Part shown: positions 32,301 through 39,916 of the stretch, piece by piece
How the letters are laid out: every line of letters begins with the position of its first letter
How positions within the stretch are numbered: the first letter of the stretch is position 1
Assembly: GCA_009780025.1 (NCBI GenBank)
Contig: WRAV01000018.1
Location: 1 to 43,781 of the forward strand
Source of the DNA: Oscillospiraceae bacterium
GTDB taxonomy: Bacteria; Bacillota; Clostridia; Oscillospirales; Ruminococcaceae
Reading direction: 5' to 3'
DNA: 43,781 bases
Notes under the pieces: model-generated
Databases searched by the model: none
What the model was told of the DNA's origin: nothing
What the model saw: only the letters and a program-made list of their open reading frames with translations
Position numbers and translations under genes: made by a program

Positions 32301-33946
32301 GCGAAACCCAGCTGCGCTTTGTGCTAAGCTGGGGGGCTACCGCGCAGAGCGCCGTAACCATGTTGACATTGGGTGTAAGGCCCGCGACCCCGCACGGACT
32401 GGTCCCAAACAAAACAAACGCTGGGTTAAATTTGCGGGACGCGCGGGCGTGCGGACCCTATGGGGCAAATACTTTACAGCTTACTATTCCCGACAAGCAG
32501 ATGGAGCAGTTTGTCAACCACAGCTGCCCGCATCAAATCCTGCACTCGCGGATACTGGGCCGCACCGCCTTTTACCAGTGCGGCGGGGCCTATGGCTTCC
32601 GGGATCAGCTGCAGGATGCCATGGCCTACGCTCTGCTTGATCCGAACGTTTTGCGCAAGCAGATACTGCGCTGCTGCGCTGTCCAGTTCGAGGAAGGCGA
32701 CGTCCTCCACTGGTGGCATCCGTTGCCAAAGTCGGCCGGAGGGCTTAAGGGTGTGCGCACCCGCTTTTCGGATGATTTGCTCTGGCTGCCGCTTGCCGCC
32801 GCTGAATACTACACTGCCACCGGGGATGCAACGTTGCTAGACACCAAGGTCGCATACCTTAAAGCAGATGAACTGCATGGCGGCGAGCAGGAAAAGTATA
32901 TCGCGCCCGGGAAAAGCGGACTAAAGGAAGACGTCTACAACCACTGCCTGCGGGCAATTGAGCGGGGCCATAACCTGGGCGAGGGCGGTATTCCGCTGAT
33001 TGGCTGCGGGGACTGGAACGACGGCTTTAGCACGGTTGGCGAGAAAGGCAAGGGTCGCAGCGTCTGGATGGCTTTCTTCCTGATGCTTGTCATGGAGAAG
33101 TTTGCCGGTGTCTGCCGTGCACGCGGGGACGAGACCACTGCGGGGACCCTGGAAGAGCGGGCAAACGCCCTGCGCCGCGCAGTCGACGAGCTCTGCTGGG
33201 ACGGCGAGTGGTATATCCGCGCCTTCTTTGACGACGGCGAAAAGATGGGGGCCGCCGGCAACGCTGAATGTTCCATCGATCTGCTGCCACAGAGTTTTGC
33301 AGTGCTCGCCGGTATGCCGGACAAAGGCCGAGTAGAGCAAGGACTCAAGAGCGCCTACGAAAAACTGGTGGACAGCCGCTTGCGCCTAGTTCGCCTGTTT
33401 AGGGAATCGTTCAAGGACACCCACCAGCAGCCGGGTTATGTAAAGGCATACCCAGAGGGTATCCGTGAGAACGGGGGGCAGTACACCCACGCTGCCGTCT
33501 GGTTCGCAATAGCGCTGCTGCGGGCCGGCAAGCGGGAAGAGGGCTTTGCTCTGCTGCAGATGCTAAACCCGGTAAACCGTGCCTCGCACCCCGAGCTCTT
33601 CGAGCAGTACAAGCTTGAGCCGTATTATATCCCAGCAGACATTTATACCAACCCGGCGGCGCCCGGGCGGGGCGGCTGGTCGATCTACACCGGGGCAGCC
33701 TCGTGGTATCTGCGCGCGGTCTGGGAAGAGATTATCGGCCTGAAAATACGCGGCGACCACATCGTATTTGAGCCGCAGCTGCCTGCCGAGTGGAACGGCG
33801 CCGGGGTTAAGGCTGAGATAAGCGGCACAAAGCTGGATATCGAGTTTGTACGCGGCGTTGCCCCTGGCATGAGCATGGACGGCAAGGGTGTGGCGCGCAT
33901 TCCGCTGGATGGTGGGGAGCACAAGGTTAGGGTAGAGTTTGTGTAA
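26315..33946 (+). CDS. Cyclic beta-1,2-glucan synthase-like protein (GT84 + GH94, NdvB/Cgs type)
   Basis: 2543 residues, near the usual 2800. Order: N-terminal cytoplasmic region (1-260); membrane helices about 267-305; glycosyltransferase domain about 330-630 with VVLVSTLIPGVNQIPALADR, IIALDADTS (DxD-like, about 464) and RLHRWIRGDWQ (about 607-617). Further helices lie at 650-720 and 775-820. A glycoamylase-like domain at about 900-1220 contains YMAHHIGMSMVSSLNAMQDN. The C-terminal GH94 phosphorylase-like region has GRTAFYQCGGAYGFRDQLQD (about 2082) and GCGDWNDGFS (about 2230, whose Asp is the family catalytic acid). Such enzymes polymerise UDP-glucose on themselves, trim and cyclise the chain and export it. 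Two palindromic DNA repeats are embedded in frame (31121-31199, 32144-32174). The gene appears to stand alone. Confidence 0.9.
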   Translation: MNNNPRNQSIKELAAGTLKAGGGPSTGWICKRLRAMTARMRGHYLKVNQQPTQHPVDEWLCDNYYVLEKECKQSIKDISHLARRASGEELARFYALFEGVLFAAMPGLDDDAMAEILGAAGRVSHISESQFAFVPAAVKAVLLHMAYRAVFETRSEDMIRYAVVGMSKLTSIDFDEIVYKCSRVERILQKDPAGVYPLMDSDSRNYYRHLVATIARRQRRPEDGVAEDMLAACQGKEGAAGHIGHPILNHPAALRPRGSRGCVALVAGVVLPAALSALIAYLTGALWVGLLCFLPLWEILRTPIWQLAIAGVSPDFIPRMDLKKIESKPKSVVLVSTLIPGVNQIPALADRLCQLYYSNSDPDLFYCVLADFKEWDYPTDEKDDAQVAAVTKLIEQLNREHGNRFMLFLRGRSWNKTQKKYSGWERKRGAITEFIRFLKGEKAGVHTFAGDRAALENIKYIIALDADTSLLYECAQTLVCAAIHPLNRPVIGPDGVVVAGYGILAPKMNLDLQSAKATAFSRVMSGCGGVTAYDTREKDFYQDLFGESIFAGKGLIDVDVFHQLLSDRFPENQILSHDILEGAYMRVAFVSDVEMSDNAPASMGSWLSRLHRWIRGDWQNIKFAGWRYRVGRQTYQNPISRLSRYKLLDNLRRSVTPAVCLACLTAALFVTGYAKIFLALSGVLGVMFPSLWASAFALVSGGFYTLSRKFFTRTLPHAFELIGQGCFLLIMLPANSLIALDGALRALWRTYVSRKKLLEWTTAAQGEQAKVSFWPLLRRFWLPALFGVGFIVLAHSTALSLIGIAFLLFIPTALLSARPSSEDKVRLSSAQRDTLMSYNAAMWRYYEDFANAQNNYLPPDNIQQSPVYRIAHRTSPTNIGMMMLSVLAARDFDFIDTDGLYTRIERTLTSLERLRTWHGNLYNWYDTITLDTLKPEFVSSVDSGNFICSLVALAEGLREFVPEKPEIAGLVKRLEKIIDGCDLTVFYNKKKNLFSIGYDVPTDSLSESHYDFLASEARLTSYYAVARKIVGKKHWGSLIRTMSRCGSYAGAVSWTGTTFEYYMPHLLLPVYEGSLLSEALIYCLYCQKHRVRDKGGIPWGISESAFYAFDNNLNYQYKAHGVQKIGVKRYLDKELVISPYSTFLTISQNPNSAMANLGKLHKLGVYGRYGFFEAVDFTEERVGKEGLAVVRNYMAHHIGMSMVSSLNAMQDNKMQKRFMRNHYMRSAGEFLQEKIAKSTVVYDELKNTESRGEKHERPSIKEELGTICPGSPRACLLTNGEITHVMTDTGAGYMGLGEVDITRRSTDLLRRPQGVFTIARLSETTLSATQAPFFDEKAEHTVEHQEHSVTYYGGKNGVEVGVRCMMHPTFSCEQRQIVVKNPGTQRQLAEMLVYFEPVLSPYQDYSAHPAFSKLFVGARYCEDARALIFTRKDRDSTRNMHLAVGFLGETEWSYETRRELLMPSPGGVGELKNFHKKKFSGGTGVPDACCALRFDLSVPAGGQQSATLLLCAGHTEQEAISVLVTMRGLGTLDRSSAAKSLLQGNTLEGRLGSNILGQLLFLQATGGDKAAKAENRLGQRGLWPAGISGDLPIALVEVGVPDVGANCVRPRDPTNAVGARPGERSSPLQATDDALDDATTRQDALHSQLTALTSYLKLHASLRSCKVEFDLVVLYDEAELRDQLLELIKTSSMPNIVGQRGGVFLLHAQHTPPELITLLRASARHIFSRGRPAIQGQALQPYRPVELLSIAPEPMPDHPDLVTGGGAYHKGRFYVDKASPLPWCHILANQSFGTLVSDCALGYTWAVNSRENKLTPWYNDIATDNTGELLLLHDGSRFYSLTQGSRASFSKEDALYQGKNSSVSSQVRVSIAPKGCAKYLDVTLKNRTDNPLKLGIAYYIEPVLSVNRDAACHIRAVERESALVLHNPFGPTPNSYAAIGVTNVGLGEHSSPLQSDFQFTTCRQTFLSGKWRENTTDPQSDPCAAVIVPVELPAKGETQLRFVLSWGATAQSAVTMLTLGVRPATPHGLVPNKTNAGLNLRDARACGPYGANTLQLTIPDKQMEQFVNHSCPHQILHSRILGRTAFYQCGGAYGFRDQLQDAMAYALLDPNVLRKQILRCCAVQFEEGDVLHWWHPLPKSAGGLKGVRTRFSDDLLWLPLAAAEYYTATGDATLLDTKVAYLKADELHGGEQEKYIAPGKSGLKEDVYNHCLRAIERGHNLGEGGIPLIGCGDWNDGFSTVGEKGKGRSVWMAFFLMLVMEKFAGVCRARGDETTAGTLEERANALRRAVDELCWDGEWYIRAFFDDGEKMGAAGNAECSIDLLPQSFAVLAGMPDKGRVEQGLKSAYEKLVDSRLRLVRLFRESFKDTHQQPGYVKAYPEGIRENGGQYTHAAVWFAIALLRAGKREEGFALLQMLNPVNRASHPELFEQYKLEPYYIPADIYTNPAAPGRGGWSIYTGAASWYLRAVWEEIIGLKIRGDHIVFEPQLPAEWNGAGVKAEISGTKLDIEFVRGVAPGMSMDGKGVARIPLDGGEHKVRVEFV
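31121..31199. repeat. 79-bp palindromic repeat inside the glucan synthase gene
   Basis: The left arm 31121-31144 (GTAGGGGCGAACTGTGTTCG plus CCCG) and right arm 31176-31199 are reverse complements at 23 of 24 positions. It adds about 26 codons (GANCVRP...GERSSPLQ) without breaking the frame, between the middle and C-terminal domains. The same GTAGGGG...CCCCTAC style is found in intergenic repeats of this window. Confidence 0.8.
32144..32174. repeat. 31-bp palindromic repeat inside the glucan synthase gene (second)
   Basis: GTAGGGTTGGGCGAACACAG followed by TTCGCCCCTAC. The right half repeats that of 31186-31199, so both insertions encode a peptide ending SSPLQ. It is in frame, adding about 10 residues (VGLGEHSSPLQ). 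Confidence 0.75.
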
Positions 33947-35243
33947 TATGATGGGGTGTAGGGGACGGTGCCCACGTCGTCCCGTCTAATTCCACACACG
34001 CGCTCGTTGTAGGGTCGATTTTCAATCGCCCGCGGTTTACCGGGAGCCTGTTGTTGTGTGGTCGGGGTTTTATCCCACCCGTGCCTGTTGTAGGGGCCGC
34101 ACATCCGGGCGTCCCGCCTAACTCCACAGACGACTGTTGTAGGGGCCGCGCCCCTGCGCGGCCCGCTGATTTCCAGTGACGTTCCGCGATTGGTGCTGAA
34201 GTTCCGGGGGCTCAGGTCAAGTTCAAGAGCAAATTTTAAATCAGCCTTCGGGCTGGGGATATTGTACCGCTCGTGCCGCGGAGGCACTTACTTTTCTTGT
34301 CTCGCCAAGAAGAAGTAAGCAAAAGAAAGCGACTGGGGGAGAACCAGGTTTGCTCCAAGTTCAGTCGCAAACAACTCCCCCAGACCCCCTCTCCACGGGC
34401 AGGTGAGCGAGAGCCGGAGCGTTTGATTGTGAGTAATTCTCGCGAGCTCCCGGCTTGTCAACAGAGGCAAGGGGGCACGCAGACGCCTTCGAACTTCGAG
34501 CCCTTGGCCACTCGCAAACTTACCCAGCCGCTATGCGAGCCCGGGTTTAGAGTAAGGAGTTTTTGCGGTGAGGTGTTTGCCGCTGACTGCGCCGTTACTG
34601 ACGAACACGTTGGCTGCGGAGCTGTATCGTCCGTCCGCAAACCTACTGTCCCCACCAACCTGCCCTTGACCTACTAGTGGGGGTCTGGGGGAGTTCGTGT
34701 TCGAGCGCCCTTTGCGAGAAACACGCGGTCCTCCCCCAGTCGCTTTCTTTTGCTTACTTTTTCTTGGCGAGACAAGAAAAGTAAGTGCCTCCGCGGCACG
34801 AGCGGTACATTAGCCCCAGCCCGAAGGCTGATTTAAAATTTGCTCTTGAACTTGACCTGAGCCCCCGGAACTTCAGCACCAATCACGAGACGTCACTGGA
34901 AATCAGCGGGCCGCGCAGGGGCGCGGCCCCTACAACAGTCGTCTGTGGAGTTAGGCGGGACGCCCGGATGTGCGGCCCCTACAATAGGCACGGGTGGGAT
35001 AAAACCCCGACCACGCAACAACAGGCTCCCGTAAACCGCGGGCGATTGAAAATCGTCCCTACAAAAGTGTGTGTGGGATTAGACAGGTCGCCCGGGGCAC
35101 GCCCCCTACAAGAACCTGCGATCCGGCAAACCTAAGCGGTTGAGAACGAAAACCTGACCCTACAACGGTGGATTTGTGGTAAGCCGCAGGATGATCACCT
35201 TCTATAAAAGCAAGATGCCGGAAGACCTGTGCATATATACGCT

Positions 35244-35273
35244 GTCACTTTCGTCACTTTCGTCATCTTCGTC
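35244..35273 (-). repeat. Short GACGAAnnT tandem tract, inverted copy
   Basis: Three 9-10-nt units (GACGAAGAT, GACGAAAGT, GACGAAAGT on the minus strand). It corresponds to 36811-36840 and 38518-38547; homology extends into the neighbouring GACAGC and TATATGCA bases. Confidence 0.65.
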
Positions 35274-35345
35274 ACCCGGCAGAGGTTGGGAGCATCTCTA
35301 TTGTCTGCGCCCCGCGGCACAGGCGAGTGGATTATTACTCCATCA

Positions 35346-35375
35346 TTGCCAAATCTTCCCCGTCTGTGCTATAAT
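35346..35375 (+). promoter_or_regulatory. Sigma-A promoter for ymfF
   Basis: TTGCCA (35346-35351), 18 nt, TATAAT (35370-35375). The ribosome site AGGAG follows at 35387-35391. Confidence 0.6.
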
Positions 35376-35399
35376 GAGCCTTTATAAGGAGTGAGCGTA

Positions 35400-36674
35400 T
35401 TGAGCAGCAGTTTTGAACGGACACCGGTTGGCGAAGGCATACACTTCAGCCGGATAACCGATCCCAAGTTTAAGCACAACCGGCTGACAGTTAACTTTAT
35501 TTTGCCCCTGGACAAAGCCGGCGCATCTGACAACGCGGTGGTGCCGTTCGTCCTGCGGATGGGCTGCAAAGCCCTGCCCGACTTTTCTTCCCTTAATGCG
35601 CGGCTCCAGGAGCTTTATGGCGCCAGCTTAGAAGCCGGTGTCTCCAAGTTTGGAGGCTACCAGGTTATGGAAGTGAGCATTCGCTTCCTTGACAACCGCT
35701 ACGCCCTGGAGGGCGAAGACCTCGCCGCCGAGTGCGCCGCCCTGCTGGCCGGCATTACCCTCCAACCCAAGCAGGACACCTCCGGCCTACTCGACGAGAA
35801 GGACGTCGCTCTCCAGCGTGTGTATATCCAAGACACGATCGAAGCTGAAATAAACGACAAGCGCCCTTACGCAATCTCCCAGTGCATGCAGGAGATGTGC
35901 GCTGGCGAGCCCGTGGCCGTCAAAACCTACGGTTACCCCGAGACTGCAGCGGCCATTACCACGGCTTCGGCTACTGCGGCTTACCGCAATATGCTGCGCA
36001 CCGCCTCGGTAGAGATTATCTTTACCGGCTCCGGCGACCCTACTGCCGCCCGCGAGCTGCTAAGCGCCGCCTTTAAAGGTATCGAACGCCAGCCGGTGGA
36101 CTACCAGCCAATAAAACTGCGCCCGGTTGCCACTAGCGTGCGCGAGAAGACCGAAACTATGGAACTCAACCAGGGCAAGCTGGTAATGGGTATGCGCTGC
36201 GGCGAGCTCACCACCCAGCGCGAGCTAAACGCCGCCAGGATGTTTTCGGCTATGTATGGCGGCACCGCGTTTTCCAAGCTCTTCCTCAATGTGCGCGAAA
36301 AGCTCAGCCTCTGCTACTACTGCGCCTCCCGGTTTGATTCCACCACTCGGCTGCTGATGGTCGACAGCGGAATTGAAGATACCAACAAACAAAAAGCCCA
36401 GGATGAGATAATGGTGCAGCTAAAAGCCATAACCGAGGGCGACTTCACCGACGAAGAACTCGCCAATACTAAGATGCTGATGAGCAACTCGATCCTGGCG
36501 ACCACCGATTCATCCACCGCCATGGAGGGCTGGTACATGGCCCAAATCCTGCGCGGGCAAAGCCTTTCGCCCCAGCAGGATATCGAGAACATAAACACCG
36601 TAACTAGAGAAGAAGTAGCCGAAGCCGCCGGCAAGGTTACGTTGGATACGATCTACTTCCTAACCGGTGCGTAG
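35400..36674 (+). CDS. ymfF: M16-family peptidase-like protein, YmfF type (no HxxEH)
   Basis: 424 residues from TTG 35400 with AGGAG 8 nt upstream; GTG 35391 lies within the ribosome site. It has the M16 double-domain outline: VVPFVLRMGCKALPDFSSLN, ELYGASLEAGVSKFGGYQVM, then VEIIFTGSGD and MRCGELTTQRELNAARMFSA, and NVREKLSLCYYCASRF. The zinc-binding HxxEH motif is absent, as expected of the inactive partner. The next gene, 37026, carries it. The B. subtilis pair YmfF/YmfH has been linked to the 5-aminopentanol modification of elongation factor EF-P. Confidence 0.87.
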   Translation: MSSSFERTPVGEGIHFSRITDPKFKHNRLTVNFILPLDKAGASDNAVVPFVLRMGCKALPDFSSLNARLQELYGASLEAGVSKFGGYQVMEVSIRFLDNRYALEGEDLAAECAALLAGITLQPKQDTSGLLDEKDVALQRVYIQDTIEAEINDKRPYAISQCMQEMCAGEPVAVKTYGYPETAAAITTASATAAYRNMLRTASVEIIFTGSGDPTAARELLSAAFKGIERQPVDYQPIKLRPVATSVREKTETMELNQGKLVMGMRCGELTTQRELNAARMFSAMYGGTAFSKLFLNVREKLSLCYYCASRFDSTTRLLMVDSGIEDTNKQKAQDEIMVQLKAITEGDFTDEELANTKMLMSNSILATTDSSTAMEGWYMAQILRGQSLSPQQDIENINTVTREEVAEAAGKVTLDTIYFLTGA

Positions 36675-37025
36675 GGTAACGCTCCCCCGCGCGTACCGGC
36701 CAATATGTGAATAACCGCGATATTTCGCGGGCCGCGCCTTTACACGAAACGTCACGATGAACCGGCGGTACGCGCAGGGGCGCGTACCCTACGAATTTTA
36801 CCGCCGGGGTGACGAAGATGACGAAAATGACGAAAGTGACAGCAGATATATGCAGAGGGCAGCGTCACCCGCTCATGTAGGGGCGGGATTCTCCAGCCCG
36901 GCCGATTTCGTATCACCCGTCCGGCAATACATGGATTGCTACGATATTTCGTGTCCTGGTTGCTATACAAACGCCACGATATTTCGCGGTACGCGCAGGG
37001 GCGCGTACCCTACAGGAGGCCATCT
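36675..37025. repeat. Repeat-filled spacer between ymfF and ymfH
   Basis: It contains two GCGCAGGGGCGCGTACCCTA units (near 36773 and 36994), the GACGAA tract (36811-36840) and GTAGGGGCGGGATTCTCCAG (near 36877). The ribosome site AGGAGG (37014-37019) is at the edge. There is no gene. A pair usually close together is here split by 351 nt of repeats. Confidence 0.7.
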
Positions 37026-38300
37026 ATGAACACCACAACAATCACCTCTGCCCGCCTGGGCGAGAGCTACCGGAAAATCGACCACCCTTCGGGGCTTACC
37101 ATACTGCTCTACCCCATGCCGGAGTTTGCCAGTGCTTACGCTATCTTCGCTACCAACTACGGCTCTGTGGACGAGACCTTCAAAACCCAGACGGACGGCG
37201 ACTTTGTAACTGTCCCGGCGGGCATCGCCCACTTCCTCGAGCACAAGCTGTTTGAGAACGAGGAGGGCGACGCCTTCCTGCGCTACGCAAGTACCGGCGC
37301 AAACGCGAACGCTTTCACCTCCTTTGACAAGACGGCGTACCTGTTTTCCTGCACCGATAAGTTTGCGGAGTCGCTCGACATCCTGCTCGACTTTGTCAGC
37401 CGCCCCTACTTCACTCCCGCGACTGTCGAGAAAGAGCAGGGCATCATCGGCCAGGAGATCAAGATGTACGAGGACAGCCCGGAGTGGCGGGTCTACTTCA
37501 ACCTGCTGGGCGCGCTCTACCACAGCAACCCGGTGCGGATAGACATAGCCGGCACGGTCGACACTATCGCCAAGATTGACGCCGACCTGCTTCACCGCTG
37601 CTACAACACCTTCTACAACCTGCACAATATGACCCTGGCTGTGGCCGGCAACTTTGACCCCGCGCAGGTGCTCGCCGCCGCAGACCGCCACCTTAAGACT
37701 GCGCCTCCAATGGAAATCGAGCGCAAGAATCCATGGGAGCCCTGGGAGGTCAAAGAGAAGATTGTTACCCAAAACCTACCGGTGGCTCAGCCTCTCTTCC
37801 AGATAGGCTTTAAGGGCGAGCCGGGTGCGGACGAAGCGGCAAACCTCTGGGGCAAGATTGCCGACGAGGTGCTGCTGGACATCGTGGCCGGTGACTCCAC
37901 CCCACTCTACCGTTGCCTGTTCGACGATGGGCTGATAAACCAATCGTTTGAGGGCGAGGGTATGTCCAACCGGGACTACTCGCTGATCTTCTACGCCGGC
38001 GAATCCCGCGACCCTGAGAAAGTCCGCGACGCCCTGCTTGAAGAGATAACCCGACTGCAGAAGGACGGCATACCCCAGCCCATATTCGAGCGGGTGAAGA
38101 AGGCGGTCTATGGCCGCTATATGGGAATGTACGGCCGCCCCGACGCCATTGGCGGGTTGCTGATTACCGCCCAGTTCGCCGACTGCGACGCTTACCAACC
38201 CTTGGAGATGCTGGCCGCCCTCACCCTAGAGCAGATAAACCAGCGGCTAAACCAAAGCATGAACCCCGAGCGCTGCGCAATCTCGATAGTGCGCGGGTAG
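37026..38300 (+). CDS. ymfH: M16-family zinc peptidase, YmfH type
   Basis: 424 residues from ATG 37026 with AGGAGG 6 nt upstream; a longer frame from 36936 reads through repeats. The inverted zinc motif is HFLEH in AGIAHFLEHKLFENEEGDAF (about 68-72), with supporting Glu further on (GIIGQEIKMYEDSPEWRVYF). NANAFTSFDKTAYLFSCTDK and HNMTLAVAGNFDPAQVL fit the M16B group. It should form a heterodimer with the inactive YmfF-like protein, acting in the cytoplasm. Confidence 0.9.
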   Translation: MNTTTITSARLGESYRKIDHPSGLTILLYPMPEFASAYAIFATNYGSVDETFKTQTDGDFVTVPAGIAHFLEHKLFENEEGDAFLRYASTGANANAFTSFDKTAYLFSCTDKFAESLDILLDFVSRPYFTPATVEKEQGIIGQEIKMYEDSPEWRVYFNLLGALYHSNPVRIDIAGTVDTIAKIDADLLHRCYNTFYNLHNMTLAVAGNFDPAQVLAAADRHLKTAPPMEIERKNPWEPWEVKEKIVTQNLPVAQPLFQIGFKGEPGADEAANLWGKIADEVLLDIVAGDSTPLYRCLFDDGLINQSFEGEGMSNRDYSLIFYAGESRDPEKVRDALLEEITRLQKDGIPQPIFERVKKAVYGRYMGMYGRPDAIGGLLITAQFADCDAYQPLEMLAALTLEQINQRLNQSMNPERCAISIVRG

Positions 38301-38722
38301 CGTCACCTGCCCTCGTAGGGGCGGGATTCTCCCGCCTGGGGGTTCCACGAACGCCGCCCGCGTAGGGGACGCACACCCGGGTGTGCCGGCCAGTATATGG
38401 ATCGCTACGATATTCGCGTCCAGCATTTACACGAAACGTCACGATAAAACGGCGGTACGCGCAGGGGCGCGTCCCCTGTAACGACACCCGACACTCCATT
38501 ACACACCTTCCCGGGGTGACGAAGATGACGAAAGTGACGAAAATGACAGCACATTAAATACAGAGGGTACCGTCACCCACCCACGTAGGGGCGGGATTCT
38601 CCCGCCCGGGGGGGCCCGCAAACGCCGCCCATGCAGGGTACTGGGGGGTTCTACAGGCACCGGCAGAAAAAAGGCAAAGCCCCGCACTGTGTTTTCCAGC
38701 AACAGAAAGGAGATGATAATCG
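38301..38722. repeat. Repeat-filled region upstream of lgt
   Basis: Two copies of GTAGGGGCGGGATTCTCCCG (38316 and 38586 areas), a GCGCAGGGGCGCGTCCCCTG unit (near 38459) and the GACGAA tract at 38518-38547. No gene is seen. The last 20 nt carry AAAGGAG, the ribosome site of the leader frame. Confidence 0.7.
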
Positions 38723-38758
38723 ATGAGTGCATCCCCAAACCTCAACCCGAACTTCTGA
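38723..38758 (+). CDS. 11-codon leader frame, in frame with lgt
   Basis: ATG 38723 follows the strong site AAAGGAG by 10 nt and reads MSASPNLNPNF then TGA (38756-38758). Past the TGA the same frame continues APSSSQAGG into the lgt frame. It may be a translated leader that couples to lgt, or the true lgt start with a mutated or recoded TGA. Confidence 0.45.
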   Translation: MSASPNLNPNF

Positions 38759-38785
38759 GCGCCCTCATCCAGCCAAGCCGGCGGC

Positions 38786-39895
38786 TTGGAAAATATAATA
38801 GAATTCCCCGGGCTGGGGCTGAGCTTTGAGCTCAACCGCGTAGCCTTCACACTTTTTGGGCAGCCTATCTTTTGGTACGGAATTATAGTCGGCATCGGTT
38901 TTGCCGTGGGTGCCTACCTGGTTACCAAAAGAGCGAGGCGGTTTGGGCTGGACCCCGACCGCGTTATCGACGCGATTATAGCCGCAACTGTGCTCGGAAT
39001 TGTCGGCGCGAGAACCTACTACGTTATCTTCCGCTGGGAGATGTACGCCGGCAACTTTGCGAGCATAATAAACCTGCGCGAGGGCGGCCTTGCCTTTTAT
39101 GGCGGTGTTATCGGCGGTGCGTTGGGCGCCCTGATTGTCTGTAAGTGGCGTAAAATTAAGCCCCTGCCGCTTATAGATTTGCTCGCCAGTGTGGTACTTA
39201 TCTCTCTGGCAATAGGGCGCTGGGGCAACTTTGTAAATGTCGAGGCCTTTGGTTCCAATACCACCGCACCCTGGGGAATGACCGGCACCGCGATTGTAAA
39301 CCACCTCACCTTCCACCAGAGCCGCCTAGCCGGCCTGGGGATAGAGGTCCTGCCCTGCACACCGGTGCACCCAACCTTCCTGTACGAGTCGCTGTGGAAT
39401 ATCCTGGGCTTTATAATCATCGCGATCTACATTAAGCGCAGGCGGTTCGACGGCGAAATCACCCTGATCTTCCTTGGCTGGTACGGCCTTGGCCGCGCGT
39501 TCATAGAGGGTCTGCGAATAGACAGTTTGATGCTGGGCGGCCTGCGGGTATCCCAGGGCGTGGCAATACTTTGCTTTGTGGTCGCGGCGATAACACTGGA
39601 GCGCGTCCGCTCAAAGATTAGAAAATCCGACGACCCGGGCTACCTTGCGTTGTATGTAAACACAGTTGGGCAAGAGCAGGACGAGCAGCCGCCCGAGGAA
39701 GGCGACGCCGGGGACACGGAGCAGTCCGAACAACCGGCGGATGAGACCGAACAACCGACAGAAGAGGCTGAGCCTCACAGTGAAGCCGAAAGCCCGCCGG
39801 AAGGAGAGCCCGAGCTCACCGAAGAGGCAAAGCGGCCACAAGGCGAAAGTGACGCTCCCGACCAACCGGATGGCGAAAAAGACGGCGAGAGCTAA
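38786..39895 (+). CDS. lgt: Prolipoprotein diacylglyceryl transferase with acidic tail
   Basis: 369 residues. Lgt signatures: FWYGIIVGIGFAVGAYL, REGGLAFYGGVIGG, GRWGNFVNVEAFG and HPTFLYES; about seven membrane helices in the first 275 residues. The enzyme transfers diacylglycerol to the lipobox Cys of prolipoproteins at the membrane. The start TTG 38786 has no ribosome site near it; the in-frame leader 63 nt upstream does. The last 80 residues (after LYVNTVGQEQDEQPPEEG) are an acidic Pro/Glu/Ser-rich tail not needed by the family. It lies 21 nt upstream of the SecD-head gene. Confidence 0.93.
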   Translation: MENIIEFPGLGLSFELNRVAFTLFGQPIFWYGIIVGIGFAVGAYLVTKRARRFGLDPDRVIDAIIAATVLGIVGARTYYVIFRWEMYAGNFASIINLREGGLAFYGGVIGGALGALIVCKWRKIKPLPLIDLLASVVLISLAIGRWGNFVNVEAFGSNTTAPWGMTGTAIVNHLTFHQSRLAGLGIEVLPCTPVHPTFLYESLWNILGFIIIAIYIKRRRFDGEITLIFLGWYGLGRAFIEGLRIDSLMLGGLRVSQGVAILCFVVAAITLERVRSKIRKSDDPGYLALYVNTVGQEQDEQPPEEGDAGDTEQSEQPADETEQPTEEAEPHSEAESPPEGEPELTEEAKRPQGESDAPDQPDGEKDGES

Positions 39896-39916
39896 CGCGC
39901 CGGAGGAGGATTGCGG

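Larger units (their letters stand above)
33947..35399. repeat. 1.45-kb gene-free repeat region with large inverted repeat
   Basis: Arms at about 34010-34350 and 34735-35075 are near-perfect reverse complements. Reading inward, both carry AATCGCCCGCGG/CCGCGGGCGATT-type ends, GTGGGATAAAACCCCGACCA, GTAGGGGCCGC palindromes, TTCCGGGGGCTCAGGTCAAG, GCCGCGGAGGCACTTACTTT and GCGACTGGGGGAG. The 385-bp centre contains the remainder of the same repeat family as element positions 7504-7770. Open frames here mirror each other on opposite strands and are not genes. A promoter for ymfF closes the region. Confidence 0.75.

Noticed and set aside
34273-34677. 134-codon open frame in the repeat desert
   Set aside because: It lies within a repeat that also occurs inverted and, diverged, in the element. 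Composition and mirrored frames show non-coding DNA.
33685-35135. Opposed frames 33685-34287 (minus) and 34785-35135 (plus) with nearly the same protein
   Set aside because: They reflect the inverted repeat arms. The first overlaps the end of the glucan synthase, and neither has a ribosome site.
36963-37772. 269-codon minus-strand frame opposite ymfH
   Set aside because: Shadow of a well-supported M16 peptidase gene.
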